Positions 6,354 to 12,504 of a stretch of 12,504 nucleotides of DNA are shown piece by piece. The position numbers and the translations under genes are program-made. The DNA lies in contig DGUF01000110.1 in NCBI GenBank assembly GCA_002394525.1, positions 1-12,504 of the forward strand, written 5' to 3'. This stretch comes from Lachnospiraceae bacterium UBA4317. GTDB taxonomy: Bacteria > Bacillota_A > Clostridia > Lachnospirales > Lachnospiraceae. The notes under the pieces were generated by a model, which worked only from the letters and a program-made list of their open reading frames with translations, was not told the origin of the DNA and searched no databases. Position 1 is the stretch's first letter; each line of letters begins with the position of its first letter.

Positions 6354-7736
6354 ATGCTTCACCTTGATTCCCCTGAGGTAAGGGGATCGCTCCTGAAGGG
6401 AAAGTTCGGCCTGGAAAAGGAAGGGCTCCGGGTCCTGGAGGACGCCTCGCTGGCGCTCACGCCGCATCCTTTTCCCGGGGATGACCACATAACAAGGGAT
6501 TTCTCCGAGCACCAGACGGAGATCAATACCTCCGCGGAGCCGTCCGCGGAGGGGGCGGTCCATGCCCTGGAGGCCTATGCGCGCTGTCTGAACAGGGCCC
6601 TGGCCGGGATGCCGCAGAGGGAATTTATCTGGCCCTTTTCCAATCCGCCCTATATAGGCTCGGAGGAGGACATTCCGGTCGCGCGCTTTACGGGGGAGTC
6701 CGCCTCCAAGACCGCCTACAGGGAGTATCTGGCGGGCCGCTACGGCCGCTACAAGATGACTTTTTCCGGGATCCATGTCAATTATTCCTTTTCCGAGGAG
6801 CTTCTCAAGGCGGAGTTCTCCCAGAGGGGGCCGGGGCGGACCCGGTCCTTCAGGGACAGCTTTTATCTGGAGCTGGCGGAGAAAGCGGCGGCCTACGGCT
6901 GGCTTCTGGTCATCCTGACTGCCGCGAGCCCGGTCCTGGACGCCAGCTTTTTCGAAGCAGGACGGGCAAAGGAGGGGCAGCCGGCTGTATTGTCAGCGGA
7001 GGATATCTTTTCCGGTATGGCCAGTGTCCGCTGCAGTGAGCTGGGCTACTGGAATTTCTTTACCCCGGTCTTTGACTACACCAATATCCAGAGATACTCG
7101 GACGGGATCCGGAGGTATGTGGAGGAGGGGCTTCTGCATTCCGCCTCCGAGCTCTATTACCCGGTCCGCCTCAAGCCCGGCGGCCGGTACAGCCTGGAGA
7201 ACCTCAAGGAGAAGGGGGTCGATCACCTGGAGCTGAGGATGTTCGACATCAATCCCTTCCAGGAGGGCGGGCTCGACGTCAGAGATGTGGAGTTTGCCCA
7301 GCTCTTCCTGGTCTGGCTCGCAGCCATGCCGCGCAGGGTCATGACGCCCCTGGATCAGGTCCTGGCGGTCCAGAATTTCAAGAGCGCCGCCCGCTACGAC
7401 CTGTCCACAGTACGGATCGTCATGCCGGACCTCTTCGGGGAGGCCGGGGCAGACGGGAGGACTGCTGCCGAGAGTGTCCTTGAGAGGATGCAGGCCTTTT
7501 ACCGCGGGCTGGCCTCTGACCTTCCCGGGCGTGTGCAGGAGGTCCTGGACTATCAGATGAAAAAGATCAGGGATCCGCGGACCCGCTATGCCGCGCGTGT
7601 CCGCAGGGAGTTTTCGGGGACCTTTCTGCAGAAGGGGATGGAGAGGGCCGCCCGGATCCAGGGACCGCGGCAGGATGGGATCAGCGGCTTTCCGGAGGCG
7701 AACGACCGGCCCCTGTTTTTAAACGGAAACGGTTAA
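6354..7736 (+). CDS. gshA: Glutamate-cysteine ligase (gamma-glutamylcysteine synthetase)
   Basis: This enzyme joins glutamate and cysteine with ATP to give gamma-glutamylcysteine, the first step of glutathione synthesis, in the cytoplasm. The 460-residue protein matches the ligase half of bifunctional GshF-type enzymes. It has GLEKEGLRV (19-27), DFSEHQTEINT (49-59), the substrate-site segment FSGIHVNYSF (137-146) and ELRMFDINPF (from 293). It stops near residue 460 with no ATP-grasp glutathione synthetase domain, and no gshB is in the window. So the cell may accumulate gamma-glutamylcysteine or encode the second step elsewhere. The ATG at 6354 has AGAGGA 7 nt upstream, overlapping the end of the GH13 gene. 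The 12-nt gap indicates an operon, though no metabolic link with the GH13 enzyme is obvious. No clear terminator follows; a new promoter begins 17 nt after the stop. Confidence 0.92.
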   Translation: MLHLDSPEVRGSLLKGKFGLEKEGLRVLEDASLALTPHPFPGDDHITRDFSEHQTEINTSAEPSAEGAVHALEAYARCLNRALAGMPQREFIWPFSNPPYIGSEEDIPVARFTGESASKTAYREYLAGRYGRYKMTFSGIHVNYSFSEELLKAEFSQRGPGRTRSFRDSFYLELAEKAAAYGWLLVILTAASPVLDASFFEAGRAKEGQPAVLSAEDIFSGMASVRCSELGYWNFFTPVFDYTNIQRYSDGIRRYVEEGLLHSASELYYPVRLKPGGRYSLENLKEKGVDHLELRMFDINPFQEGGLDVRDVEFAQLFLVWLAAMPRRVMTPLDQVLAVQNFKSAARYDLSTVRIVMPDLFGEAGADGRTAAESVLERMQAFYRGLASDLPGRVQEVLDYQMKKIRDPRTRYAARVRREFSGTFLQKGMERAARIQGPRQDGISGFPEANDRPLFLNGNG

Positions 7737-7752
7737 AGAACACGTATTTACA

Positions 7753-7781
7753 TTGATTAATGAACAGACCGGCATTATAAT
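7753..7781 (+). promoter_or_regulatory. Sigma-70-type promoter for the hybrid histidine kinase
   Basis: TTGATT (7753-7758) and a perfect TATAAT (7776-7781) are separated by exactly 17 nt. Transcription would start near 7788, giving a leader of about 90 nt before the TTG start at 7877. This is the best promoter in the window and suggests the kinase is transcribed separately from gshA. Confidence 0.75.
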
Positions 7782-7792
7782 AGTTATATTAT

Positions 7793-7807
7793 TCACAATA
7801 CTTGTGA
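7793..7807. promoter_or_regulatory. Perfect inverted repeat TCACAA-TAC-TTGTGA just after the predicted transcription start
   Basis: The 6-bp arms are exact complements around a 3-nt centre, placed at about +5 to +20 relative to the predicted start. Such placement is typical of a repressor operator. A small mRNA hairpin is an alternative. The binding protein is unknown. Confidence 0.4.
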
Positions 7808-7876
7808 GCTGTATTGAGGATCTGGATAGACGGGAAAAACTTTGTTGTCACTTTTATCTGATGGAAGGGGGCAGTC

Positions 7877-9925
7877 TTGGATTATGCCGATAAGGAAGTG
7901 AGGGAGTTCTCCGATGATCGCATCAGACAGATGCAGCCGGATGAGATTCGAGCCCTTTTTGAGGAAAACAGGAAGCTCCGGCAGGAGCTTCGGATCCGGG
8001 ACAATGATATTCTCAGCCATGACCAGGTATTTGACTCGATCGTGAGCGGAACCCTGCACCTGATCCTGGTCATGTCTGTGACGGACGGTACTGCCGAATT
8101 TATCACATCCAATATTGATTCCGCCCTTGGCGTCGACAGGGAGGAGGCCATGGAGGATGTGACGAGGATCGGCAGCTTCTTTGACCGGATCGAGGAGTAT
8201 AACGGCAGGGAGGAGACCCTGATCCACAGGCAGACCGGTGCCCGCAGACGTTATCTGATCTATGTCATCCACCTGCCCTACGGCCGGTCCGACCGCGTCG
8301 CAGTCGTCCTCTTGTGCCGGTCCAATCCGGCCAAGGGAGACCTGGAGGAGATGATGATCCGGCAGACGGAGGACGCCAACAGGGCGGCGGGATATTTTAT
8401 CGCCAGCATGTCCCATGATTTCCGGGTGCCGATCAATTCGATCTCCGGCTTTGTGATGCTGCTCATGAAAAACCCGGAGAACCCCTCCAAGGTCATGGAG
8501 TATGCCCACCGGATCGGCATGTCCTGTCAGGAGCTTCTGACGACCGTGGACCAGATCCTGGATATGAGCCGGATCGAGACGGGGGATACGGAACTGGAGT
8601 CGGAGGAATTCGGCCTGGGTCTGATGCTGGAGGAGACCGCATCCATTTTTACCAGCCTGGCAAAGGCCAGAAATCAGAGGTTTATCTATTCCGCGACAGG
8701 GATCGAGCATGATATCGTCCTTGGCGACAAGGCCAGGATCATGGAGATGTTGCGCGGTGTCCTCTCCAATGCGGTCAAGTTCACGCCTCCGGGCGGCCGG
8801 GTGGAGCTCACGGTCACAGGGACACCGGACGAAGCCACCGGGGAGGTGGCCCTGCTCTTTGAGGTCAGGGATACCGGCATCGGCATGGAGAAGGAGGTCC
8901 TGGCATCCTATTTCCGGGAGGATGTTTCGGAGAATACGGTGGGTGCTCCGGGACCGGGGACCGGGATCCTTTTGACCAGAAAGCTCATTACCATGATGGG
9001 AGGGACCATCACGGCTCAGAGCATACCCGGAGAGGGGACCATTATCTGGGTCCGTCTCCGCCTCAAGATGGTCAACAGCGGTTCGGCGGATTTCTGGAAG
9101 CAGCATGGCATCCGCAAAATGCTGGTGGTCAGCGGAAATCTGCAGGAGGCCGCCAGGATCCGCAACCTCATGGAGAGCGCCGGCGTCGATACGATCAGCC
9201 TTTCCTCCGGCTTCGGGACAGTCAAGATCATCGAACAGACCAATGCGACCGACAATGCCGTCGATATCATCCTGCTGGATGAGGAGGTGCAGGATATGGA
9301 CTGGAGAGAGGTCGTCTCCAGCCTTCGGGCCATGTCCTGGATCCGCATGCCTCTGATCTTTCTCATGTCGGGCCGGCAGGTCCGCGACGAAGAGCGCAGA
9401 GGGATGGGGATCAGCCAGATCCTTCCCAAGCCCTTCTATATTTCCGCCCTGCACAGGATCATCGAGGAGGTCTGCGAGAGAAATCCGGGGGCCAGTCTGC
9501 TGGAGGGCGACGACAGTGAAAACTCCATGACCGGACTGCGCTTTCTGGCGGCGGAGGACAATTCCATGAATGCGGACATGCTCAAGGAAATCCTGGAGAT
9601 GTCCGGAGCCCGCTGTGAGATCGCCGGCAACGGCAGAGCGGCTCTCGCCATGTTCAGCAACTCCCGTCCCGGCTACTATGACGCGATCCTCATGGACCTG
9701 CAGATGCCTGTGATGGACGGCTATGCCGCAGCGGCCGCGATCAGGGCTCTGGAGAGGGAGGATGCCAGGACCATTCCGATCCTGGCCATGACGGCGAGCA
9801 CTTTTGAAGAAGATATCAGGAAGACCTTCGAGGCGGGGATGGACGCGCATATCCCCAAGCCCCTCGATATCCGGGTCCTTCAGGCAAACGTCCGCAGACT
9901 GAAGAAGGGGGCGGGCGGCGCCTGA
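7877..9925 (+). CDS. Soluble hybrid sensor histidine kinase with two receiver domains
   Basis: The 682-residue protein has no membrane segment or signal peptide, so it senses a cytoplasmic signal. A short coiled coil (LFEENRKLRQEL) leads to a divergent PAS-like segment (about 50-150). The HisKA box MSHDFRVPINSISGF follows with phospho-acceptor H180. The ATPase domain shows the N box with N298, DTGIGM (from D332) and GTGILLTRK. Receiver 1 (about 412-525) keeps D468 and K518 but has SGN where the acidic pair should be, so it is probably a degenerate receiver. Receiver 2 (about 556-675) is complete: E560/D561, acceptor D607 and K661. There is no output domain, so phosphate probably passes to another protein. 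The start is TTG at 7877, with AAGGGGG 6 nt upstream; the next in-frame ATG is at 7931, inside the coiled-coil region. An acylphosphatase gene follows after 28 nt. The ligand is unknown. Confidence 0.92.
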   Translation: MDYADKEVREFSDDRIRQMQPDEIRALFEENRKLRQELRIRDNDILSHDQVFDSIVSGTLHLILVMSVTDGTAEFITSNIDSALGVDREEAMEDVTRIGSFFDRIEEYNGREETLIHRQTGARRRYLIYVIHLPYGRSDRVAVVLLCRSNPAKGDLEEMMIRQTEDANRAAGYFIASMSHDFRVPINSISGFVMLLMKNPENPSKVMEYAHRIGMSCQELLTTVDQILDMSRIETGDTELESEEFGLGLMLEETASIFTSLAKARNQRFIYSATGIEHDIVLGDKARIMEMLRGVLSNAVKFTPPGGRVELTVTGTPDEATGEVALLFEVRDTGIGMEKEVLASYFREDVSENTVGAPGPGTGILLTRKLITMMGGTITAQSIPGEGTIIWVRLRLKMVNSGSADFWKQHGIRKMLVVSGNLQEAARIRNLMESAGVDTISLSSGFGTVKIIEQTNATDNAVDIILLDEEVQDMDWREVVSSLRAMSWIRMPLIFLMSGRQVRDEERRGMGISQILPKPFYISALHRIIEEVCERNPGASLLEGDDSENSMTGLRFLAAEDNSMNADMLKEILEMSGARCEIAGNGRAALAMFSNSRPGYYDAILMDLQMPVMDGYAAAAAIRALEREDARTIPILAMTASTFEEDIRKTFEAGMDAHIPKPLDIRVLQANVRRLKKGAGGA

Positions 9926-9953
9926 CCACAGGCACCGCGGGAGGACGGTCCGC

Positions 9954-10418
9954 ATGCAGGAAAAAAATATCTGGCAGAGGATCCTGCAAAGAATAAGGGA
10001 ATGGTTTGAGAGGCTCCTGCGCCTGCTTTTTCCGGAGGACATACTCGGGGAGATCAGGCGGGCCGGCTCCGGGGACGACCGGACAGAGGAACCGGAGGAC
10101 GGCGCGCTGAGCGAGGAGGAAAGGAGGCGGATGATGGCGTCACCTGTACAGCGTCTGCACGTGCTGTTTACCGGCCGCGTGCAGGGAGTGGGATTCCGCT
10201 ATCAGGCCATGTATGCGGCCCGGAATGCCGGACTGACCGGATGGGTTAAAAACCTTGCCGACGGCAGCGTCGAGATGGAGGTCCAGGGCCCTTCGGAGGC
10301 AATCGACTATATGTTCCTCCAGATCTACAAAGGCAGATGGATCCGCGTTGACCGGATGGAAAAGCAGACCCTGCCTGTCGTCAGCGGGGAGCGGGGGTTT
10401 CAGGTGAAGGGCTATTGA
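9954..10418 (+). CDS. Acylphosphatase with an N-terminal amphipathic extension
   Basis: Acylphosphatases hydrolyse carboxyl-phosphate bonds such as those in acetyl phosphate or 1,3-bisphosphoglycerate. The C-terminal 90 residues are a full domain: GRVQGVGFRYQ with catalytic R82, and GLTGWVKNLADGSVEMEVQG with catalytic N100. The usual enzyme is only 90-98 residues, whereas this frame gives 154. Residues 5-30 are rich in Trp, Leu, Ile and Arg and look like an amphipathic helix. A Glu/Asp/Arg-rich linker (about 38-60) follows. The first ATG at 9954 has GGGAGG 9 nt upstream. A second strong site, AAGGAGG (10121-10127), stands 6 nt before an in-frame ATG at 10134, which would give a canonical 94-residue form. 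The gene begins 28 nt after the kinase stop, so it is probably co-transcribed, and the unit ends at the terminator after it. Confidence 0.9.
   Translation: MQEKNIWQRILQRIREWFERLLRLLFPEDILGEIRRAGSGDDRTEEPEDGALSEEERRRMMASPVQRLHVLFTGRVQGVGFRYQAMYAARNAGLTGWVKNLADGSVEMEVQGPSEAIDYMFLQIYKGRWIRVDRMEKQTLPVVSGERGFQVKGY
10121..10127 (+). promoter_or_regulatory. Internal Shine-Dalgarno AAGGAGG within the acylphosphatase gene
   Basis: A consensus-strength ribosome site lies 6 nt before ATG 10134 (and 3 nt before ATG 10131), in the same frame as the long product. Initiation here would make the standard-size enzyme. It also encodes ordinary residues (ERR) of the linker, so it may be incidental. Confidence 0.5.
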
Positions 10419-10433
10419 CCGGTATGAACGAAT

Positions 10434-10461
10434 AAAAAACCACCCTGCGGGGTGGTTTTTT
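10434..10461. terminator. Rho-independent terminator after the acylphosphatase gene
   Basis: AAAAAACCACCC (10434-10445) pairs perfectly with GGGTGGTTTTTT (10450-10461) around a TGCG loop. The run of six T follows the GC stem on the plus strand, and the matching A run on the other side would allow it to work in both directions. It starts 15 nt after the acylphosphatase stop. Confidence 0.93.
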
Positions 10462-10580
10462 GCGCAGGTCATGCGCCCGTTTCCGGGTGGACGGGAATGA
10501 GAGGCGGCCTCAGGCTGGAAGGACAACAGGAACCCGGAAGGAACACAGAAAAAATACAGAGTAAACAGGAATAGGGAAAA

Positions 10581-11612
10581 ATGAGCAGACCTGCGGAGCT
10601 GAGCACGCTGTGCTATATACAAAAGGACGGAAAATACCTGATGCTGCATCGGACCGTCAAGAAAAACGATGTGAACAAGGACAAATGGATCGGGGTAGGA
10701 GGCCACTTTGAGGCGGATGAGAGTCCGGAGGAGTGCCTGCTGCGGGAGGTCCGGGAGGAGACGGGCTACCGGCTGACCTCCTGGAGGTTCCGGGGGATCG
10801 TCACCTTTGTCTCCGGCGGCGGGGTGACCGAATACATGCATCTTTTCACGGCGGACGGCTTCGAGGGGGAGCCCGTGGCCTGCGACGAGGGAGAACTGGA
10901 ATGGGTCGATATCGCCCGGGTCTGGAAGCTCAACATCTGGGAGGGGGACAAAATCTTTTTCCGCCTGATCGACGAGGATGTCCCCTTCTTCTCGCTCAAG
11001 CTCGTCTATGACGGCCACAGCGGAGTGGTCTCCGCCGCCCTCAACGGGGAGCCCATGGAGCTTTTTGACATCCTCAATGAGGACGGGACCAAATCCGGCC
11101 TGGTCCGGGAGCGCGGCGTCGCCCACCGGGACGGGAGCCTGCACGAGACCGTGCACACCTGGATCGTCCGCAGGGGGGAGAGGAACCGCTGGGAGGTCCT
11201 CCTGCAGAAGCGCAGCGCGGTCAAGGACTCCAACCCGGGCTGCTATGATATCTCCTCAGCCGGCCACCTGGCCAGCGGGGACCTGCCCCTGGAGGGGGCC
11301 CTGCGGGAGCTGAGGGAGGAGCTGGGGCTCCGGGCCCGGCCGGAGGACCTTCATTATGTGGGACGCCACCGGGGATCCTTCCAGGCGCCCTTCCACGGGA
11401 GGATGTTCCGGGACAATGAGTACAGCTATGTCTATGTCATGATTCGGGACATCGATGAAAGCGGGCTCTCCCTCCAGGAGGAGGAGGTCGAATCCGTGCT
11501 CTGGATGGACTATGACGAGTGCCGGCGGCAGATTCACGGGGGAACCCTGCCCAACTGTATATATGAAGATGAATTCGACATGGTCGGAGACTACCTGAAC
11601 AGACAAAACTGA
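10581..11612 (+). CDS. Tandem double-Nudix hydrolase
   Basis: The 343-residue protein contains two complete Nudix domains. Domain 1 (about 1-150) resembles MutT/8-oxo-dGTP diphosphatases and has a perfect Nudix box at 41-63 (G41, E47, R55-E56, E59-E60, G62). Domain 2 (about 160-340) opens with MELFDILNEDG and VHTWIV, as in YfcD/IDI-like Nudix proteins. Its box at 228-250 has D234 where the first Glu is usual, while REL-REELG is intact. Nudix enzymes cleave nucleoside diphosphates linked to another group; the substrates here are unknown. The two domains look like a fusion of two separate genes. The start at 10581 has only a modest AGGGA 6 nt upstream. No clear promoter was found between the terminator at 10461 and this start. 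That gap holds only small hairpins such as GCGCA-GGTCA-TGCGC (10462-10476). The next gene begins 23 nt downstream. Confidence 0.9.
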   Translation: MSRPAELSTLCYIQKDGKYLMLHRTVKKNDVNKDKWIGVGGHFEADESPEECLLREVREETGYRLTSWRFRGIVTFVSGGGVTEYMHLFTADGFEGEPVACDEGELEWVDIARVWKLNIWEGDKIFFRLIDEDVPFFSLKLVYDGHSGVVSAALNGEPMELFDILNEDGTKSGLVRERGVAHRDGSLHETVHTWIVRRGERNRWEVLLQKRSAVKDSNPGCYDISSAGHLASGDLPLEGALRELREELGLRARPEDLHYVGRHRGSFQAPFHGRMFRDNEYSYVYVMIRDIDESGLSLQEEEVESVLWMDYDECRRQIHGGTLPNCIYEDEFDMVGDYLNRQN

Positions 11613-11635
11613 TGCAATGACAACTGGAGGCATAA

Positions 11636-12504
11636 ATGGCTTTATCCACCTATACCTATGAACAGCTGGGCTTCGGGACCGAGCTGGTGACACAGACAGA
11701 CAAGGAAAAGGAGGCCCTGGAAAAATCCTGGGCCGCCGCCTTTGCCGCGGATATTTTTCCCTATATTGATGAGCAGATCTTTATCCCGCTCTACAGTGAG
11801 CGCAAGTCCAGGCGCAATGTCCCGGTCAATGTCCTGGCCGGGGCCATGCTGCTGCAGGAGATCCGGAGCATGTCCGACGAGGAGCTGGTGGAGGCGGCCA
11901 TGTTTGACCTGCGCCTGCGGACGGCCCTCCATATCACCAATGTCGTGGGACAGCCGATCAGCCTGCGGACCATCCAGCGCTTCCGCACCCGCCTGCGCAG
12001 GTACAGGGAGAAGACCGGAGAGGACCTGCTCAGGACCTGCTTTGACGGGCTCAAAGACCGGCTGGATCCTTTTCTTACCGCCTATTCCAGATTTATGGTC
12101 AATCCGGAGGCCCTGTCAGACCTGCCGGAAGATGGCCTGACCAGGAGGAGGACCGGGGGATTCAGGCGAAAGGCTCAGGAGCCTGCCGGGGAGACCGGCG
12201 GAAGTCGCCCGGGCTTTGACCGGCGGATCCTGCAGGATCCCGGGACTTTCAAGATCAATTGTCTGCCCGCCCATTCCGACCACGTGGTCTTTGCCTCGGA
12301 GGCGGAGCTGGAGAGGGGGGACAGGGAGGCAGCCGGGACTGCCGGAAGCTCTGTTTTCCGCTGTTCCCTGAACGGGCTGTGGAAGTTCTCCTATGCGGAA
12401 TGCCCCGCGCAGGCGCCGGAGGGCTTTGAGGCTCCTTCCTTTGACTGCCGGTCCTGGGAGGACATCCCTGTGCCGGCCCATATCCAGATGGAGGGCTATG
12501 ACGT
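11636..12504 (+). CDS. Fusion ORF: transposase-like N-terminal domain joined to GH2 beta-galactosidase N-terminus (cut by window edge)
   Basis: The frame is open from ATG 11636 to the window end (289 codons plus 2 bases) with no stop. Residues about 35-145 resemble the N-terminal DUF772-type domain of IS transposases: FPYIDEQIFIPLYSERKSRR, NVPVNVLAGAMLLQEIRSMS, DEELVEAAMFDLRLRTALH and LRTIQRFRTRLRRY. The catalytic DDE part is absent. A linker rich in Arg, Gly and Glu (about 150-192) follows. From residue 193 the protein reads like a normal beta-galactosidase N-terminus: GFDRRILQDPGTFKINCLPAHSDH (193-216, first 20 residues diagnostic), then RCSLNGLWKFSYA and WEDIPVPAHIQMEGYD. That is the GH2 sugar-binding domain; the catalytic barrel lies beyond the window. 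GGAGG stands 5 nt before the ATG. The nearest other in-frame ATG is 12095 (residue 154). The beta-galactosidase call is firm. The transposase call comes from remembered family style, so treat it as likely rather than proven. Confidence 0.72.
   Translation, partial: MALSTYTYEQLGFGTELVTQTDKEKEALEKSWAAAFAADIFPYIDEQIFIPLYSERKSRRNVPVNVLAGAMLLQEIRSMSDEELVEAAMFDLRLRTALHITNVVGQPISLRTIQRFRTRLRRYREKTGEDLLRTCFDGLKDRLDPFLTAYSRFMVNPEALSDLPEDGLTRRRTGGFRRKAQEPAGETGGSRPGFDRRILQDPGTFKINCLPAHSDHVVFASEAELERGDREAAGTAGSSVFRCSLNGLWKFSYAECPAQAPEGFEAPSFDCRSWEDIPVPAHIQMEGYD

Noticed and set aside
5196..6776. Long minus-strand open frame opposite the GH13 and gshA genes
   Set aside because: It spans two genes on the other strand that both have intact catalytic motifs; no recognisable domain appears in it.
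7793..10042. Very long open frame (749 codons) on the minus strand opposite the kinase
   Set aside because: It is the antisense shadow of a GC-rich gene whose codon choice rarely creates reverse stops. It has no domain resemblance, while the plus frame has all the kinase motifs.
10462..10500. Second terminator or small RNA after the main terminator
   Set aside because: Only short hairpins (GCGCA-N5-TGCGC and CCCG-N4-CGGG) without a T run or promoter.

Overview
The window looks like a chromosomal segment of a GC-rich member of the Bacillota, most like a gut-type clostridium (Lachnospiraceae-like). That rests on protein style: a DinG/XPD-type helicase with an N-terminal nuclease motif, a cytoplasmic GH13 enzyme beginning MWADKSVFYQIY, an asnA-asnS pair, AGGAGG-type ribosome sites and a TTG start. 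No search was run, so the taxonomy is inference. Nothing in the window is a phage, CRISPR array, tRNA or rRNA.

Layout, left to right. Positions 1-1473, minus strand: asnA (ammonia-dependent asparagine synthetase) followed by asnS (asparaginyl-tRNA synthetase, cut by the window edge). They form an operon that makes asparagine and loads it on tRNA. A 305-base divergent region follows, containing a GntR-like palindrome and an extended -10 promoter. Positions 1779-4745, plus strand: a large nuclease-helicase of the DinG/XPD superfamily. It carries two pentapeptide minisatellites and a 15-bp duplication at its start. Positions 5016-7736: a two-gene operon of a GH13 alpha-amylase-family enzyme and a stand-alone glutamate-cysteine ligase (gshA type). 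A near-consensus promoter with an adjacent palindrome then drives a soluble hybrid histidine kinase with two receiver domains (7877-9925). An acylphosphatase with an unusual N-terminal helix (9954-10418) follows, and a strong intrinsic terminator (10434-10461) closes the unit. After it come a tandem double-Nudix protein (10581-11612) and, 23 nt on, an ORF running off the window (11636-12504).

The most striking item is that last ORF. About 150 residues resembling the N-terminal domain of an IS transposase (DUF772-type) read without a stop or frameshift into the normal N-terminus of a GH2 beta-galactosidase. The ORF has a good ribosome site and no visible IS end in front of it. Also notable are the two 15-bp-period in-frame repeat tracts in the helicase, one of which splits the predicted nuclease active site, and the kinase-acylphosphatase pairing, where the acylphosphatase has a strong internal Shine-Dalgarno sequence that could yield a canonical short form.
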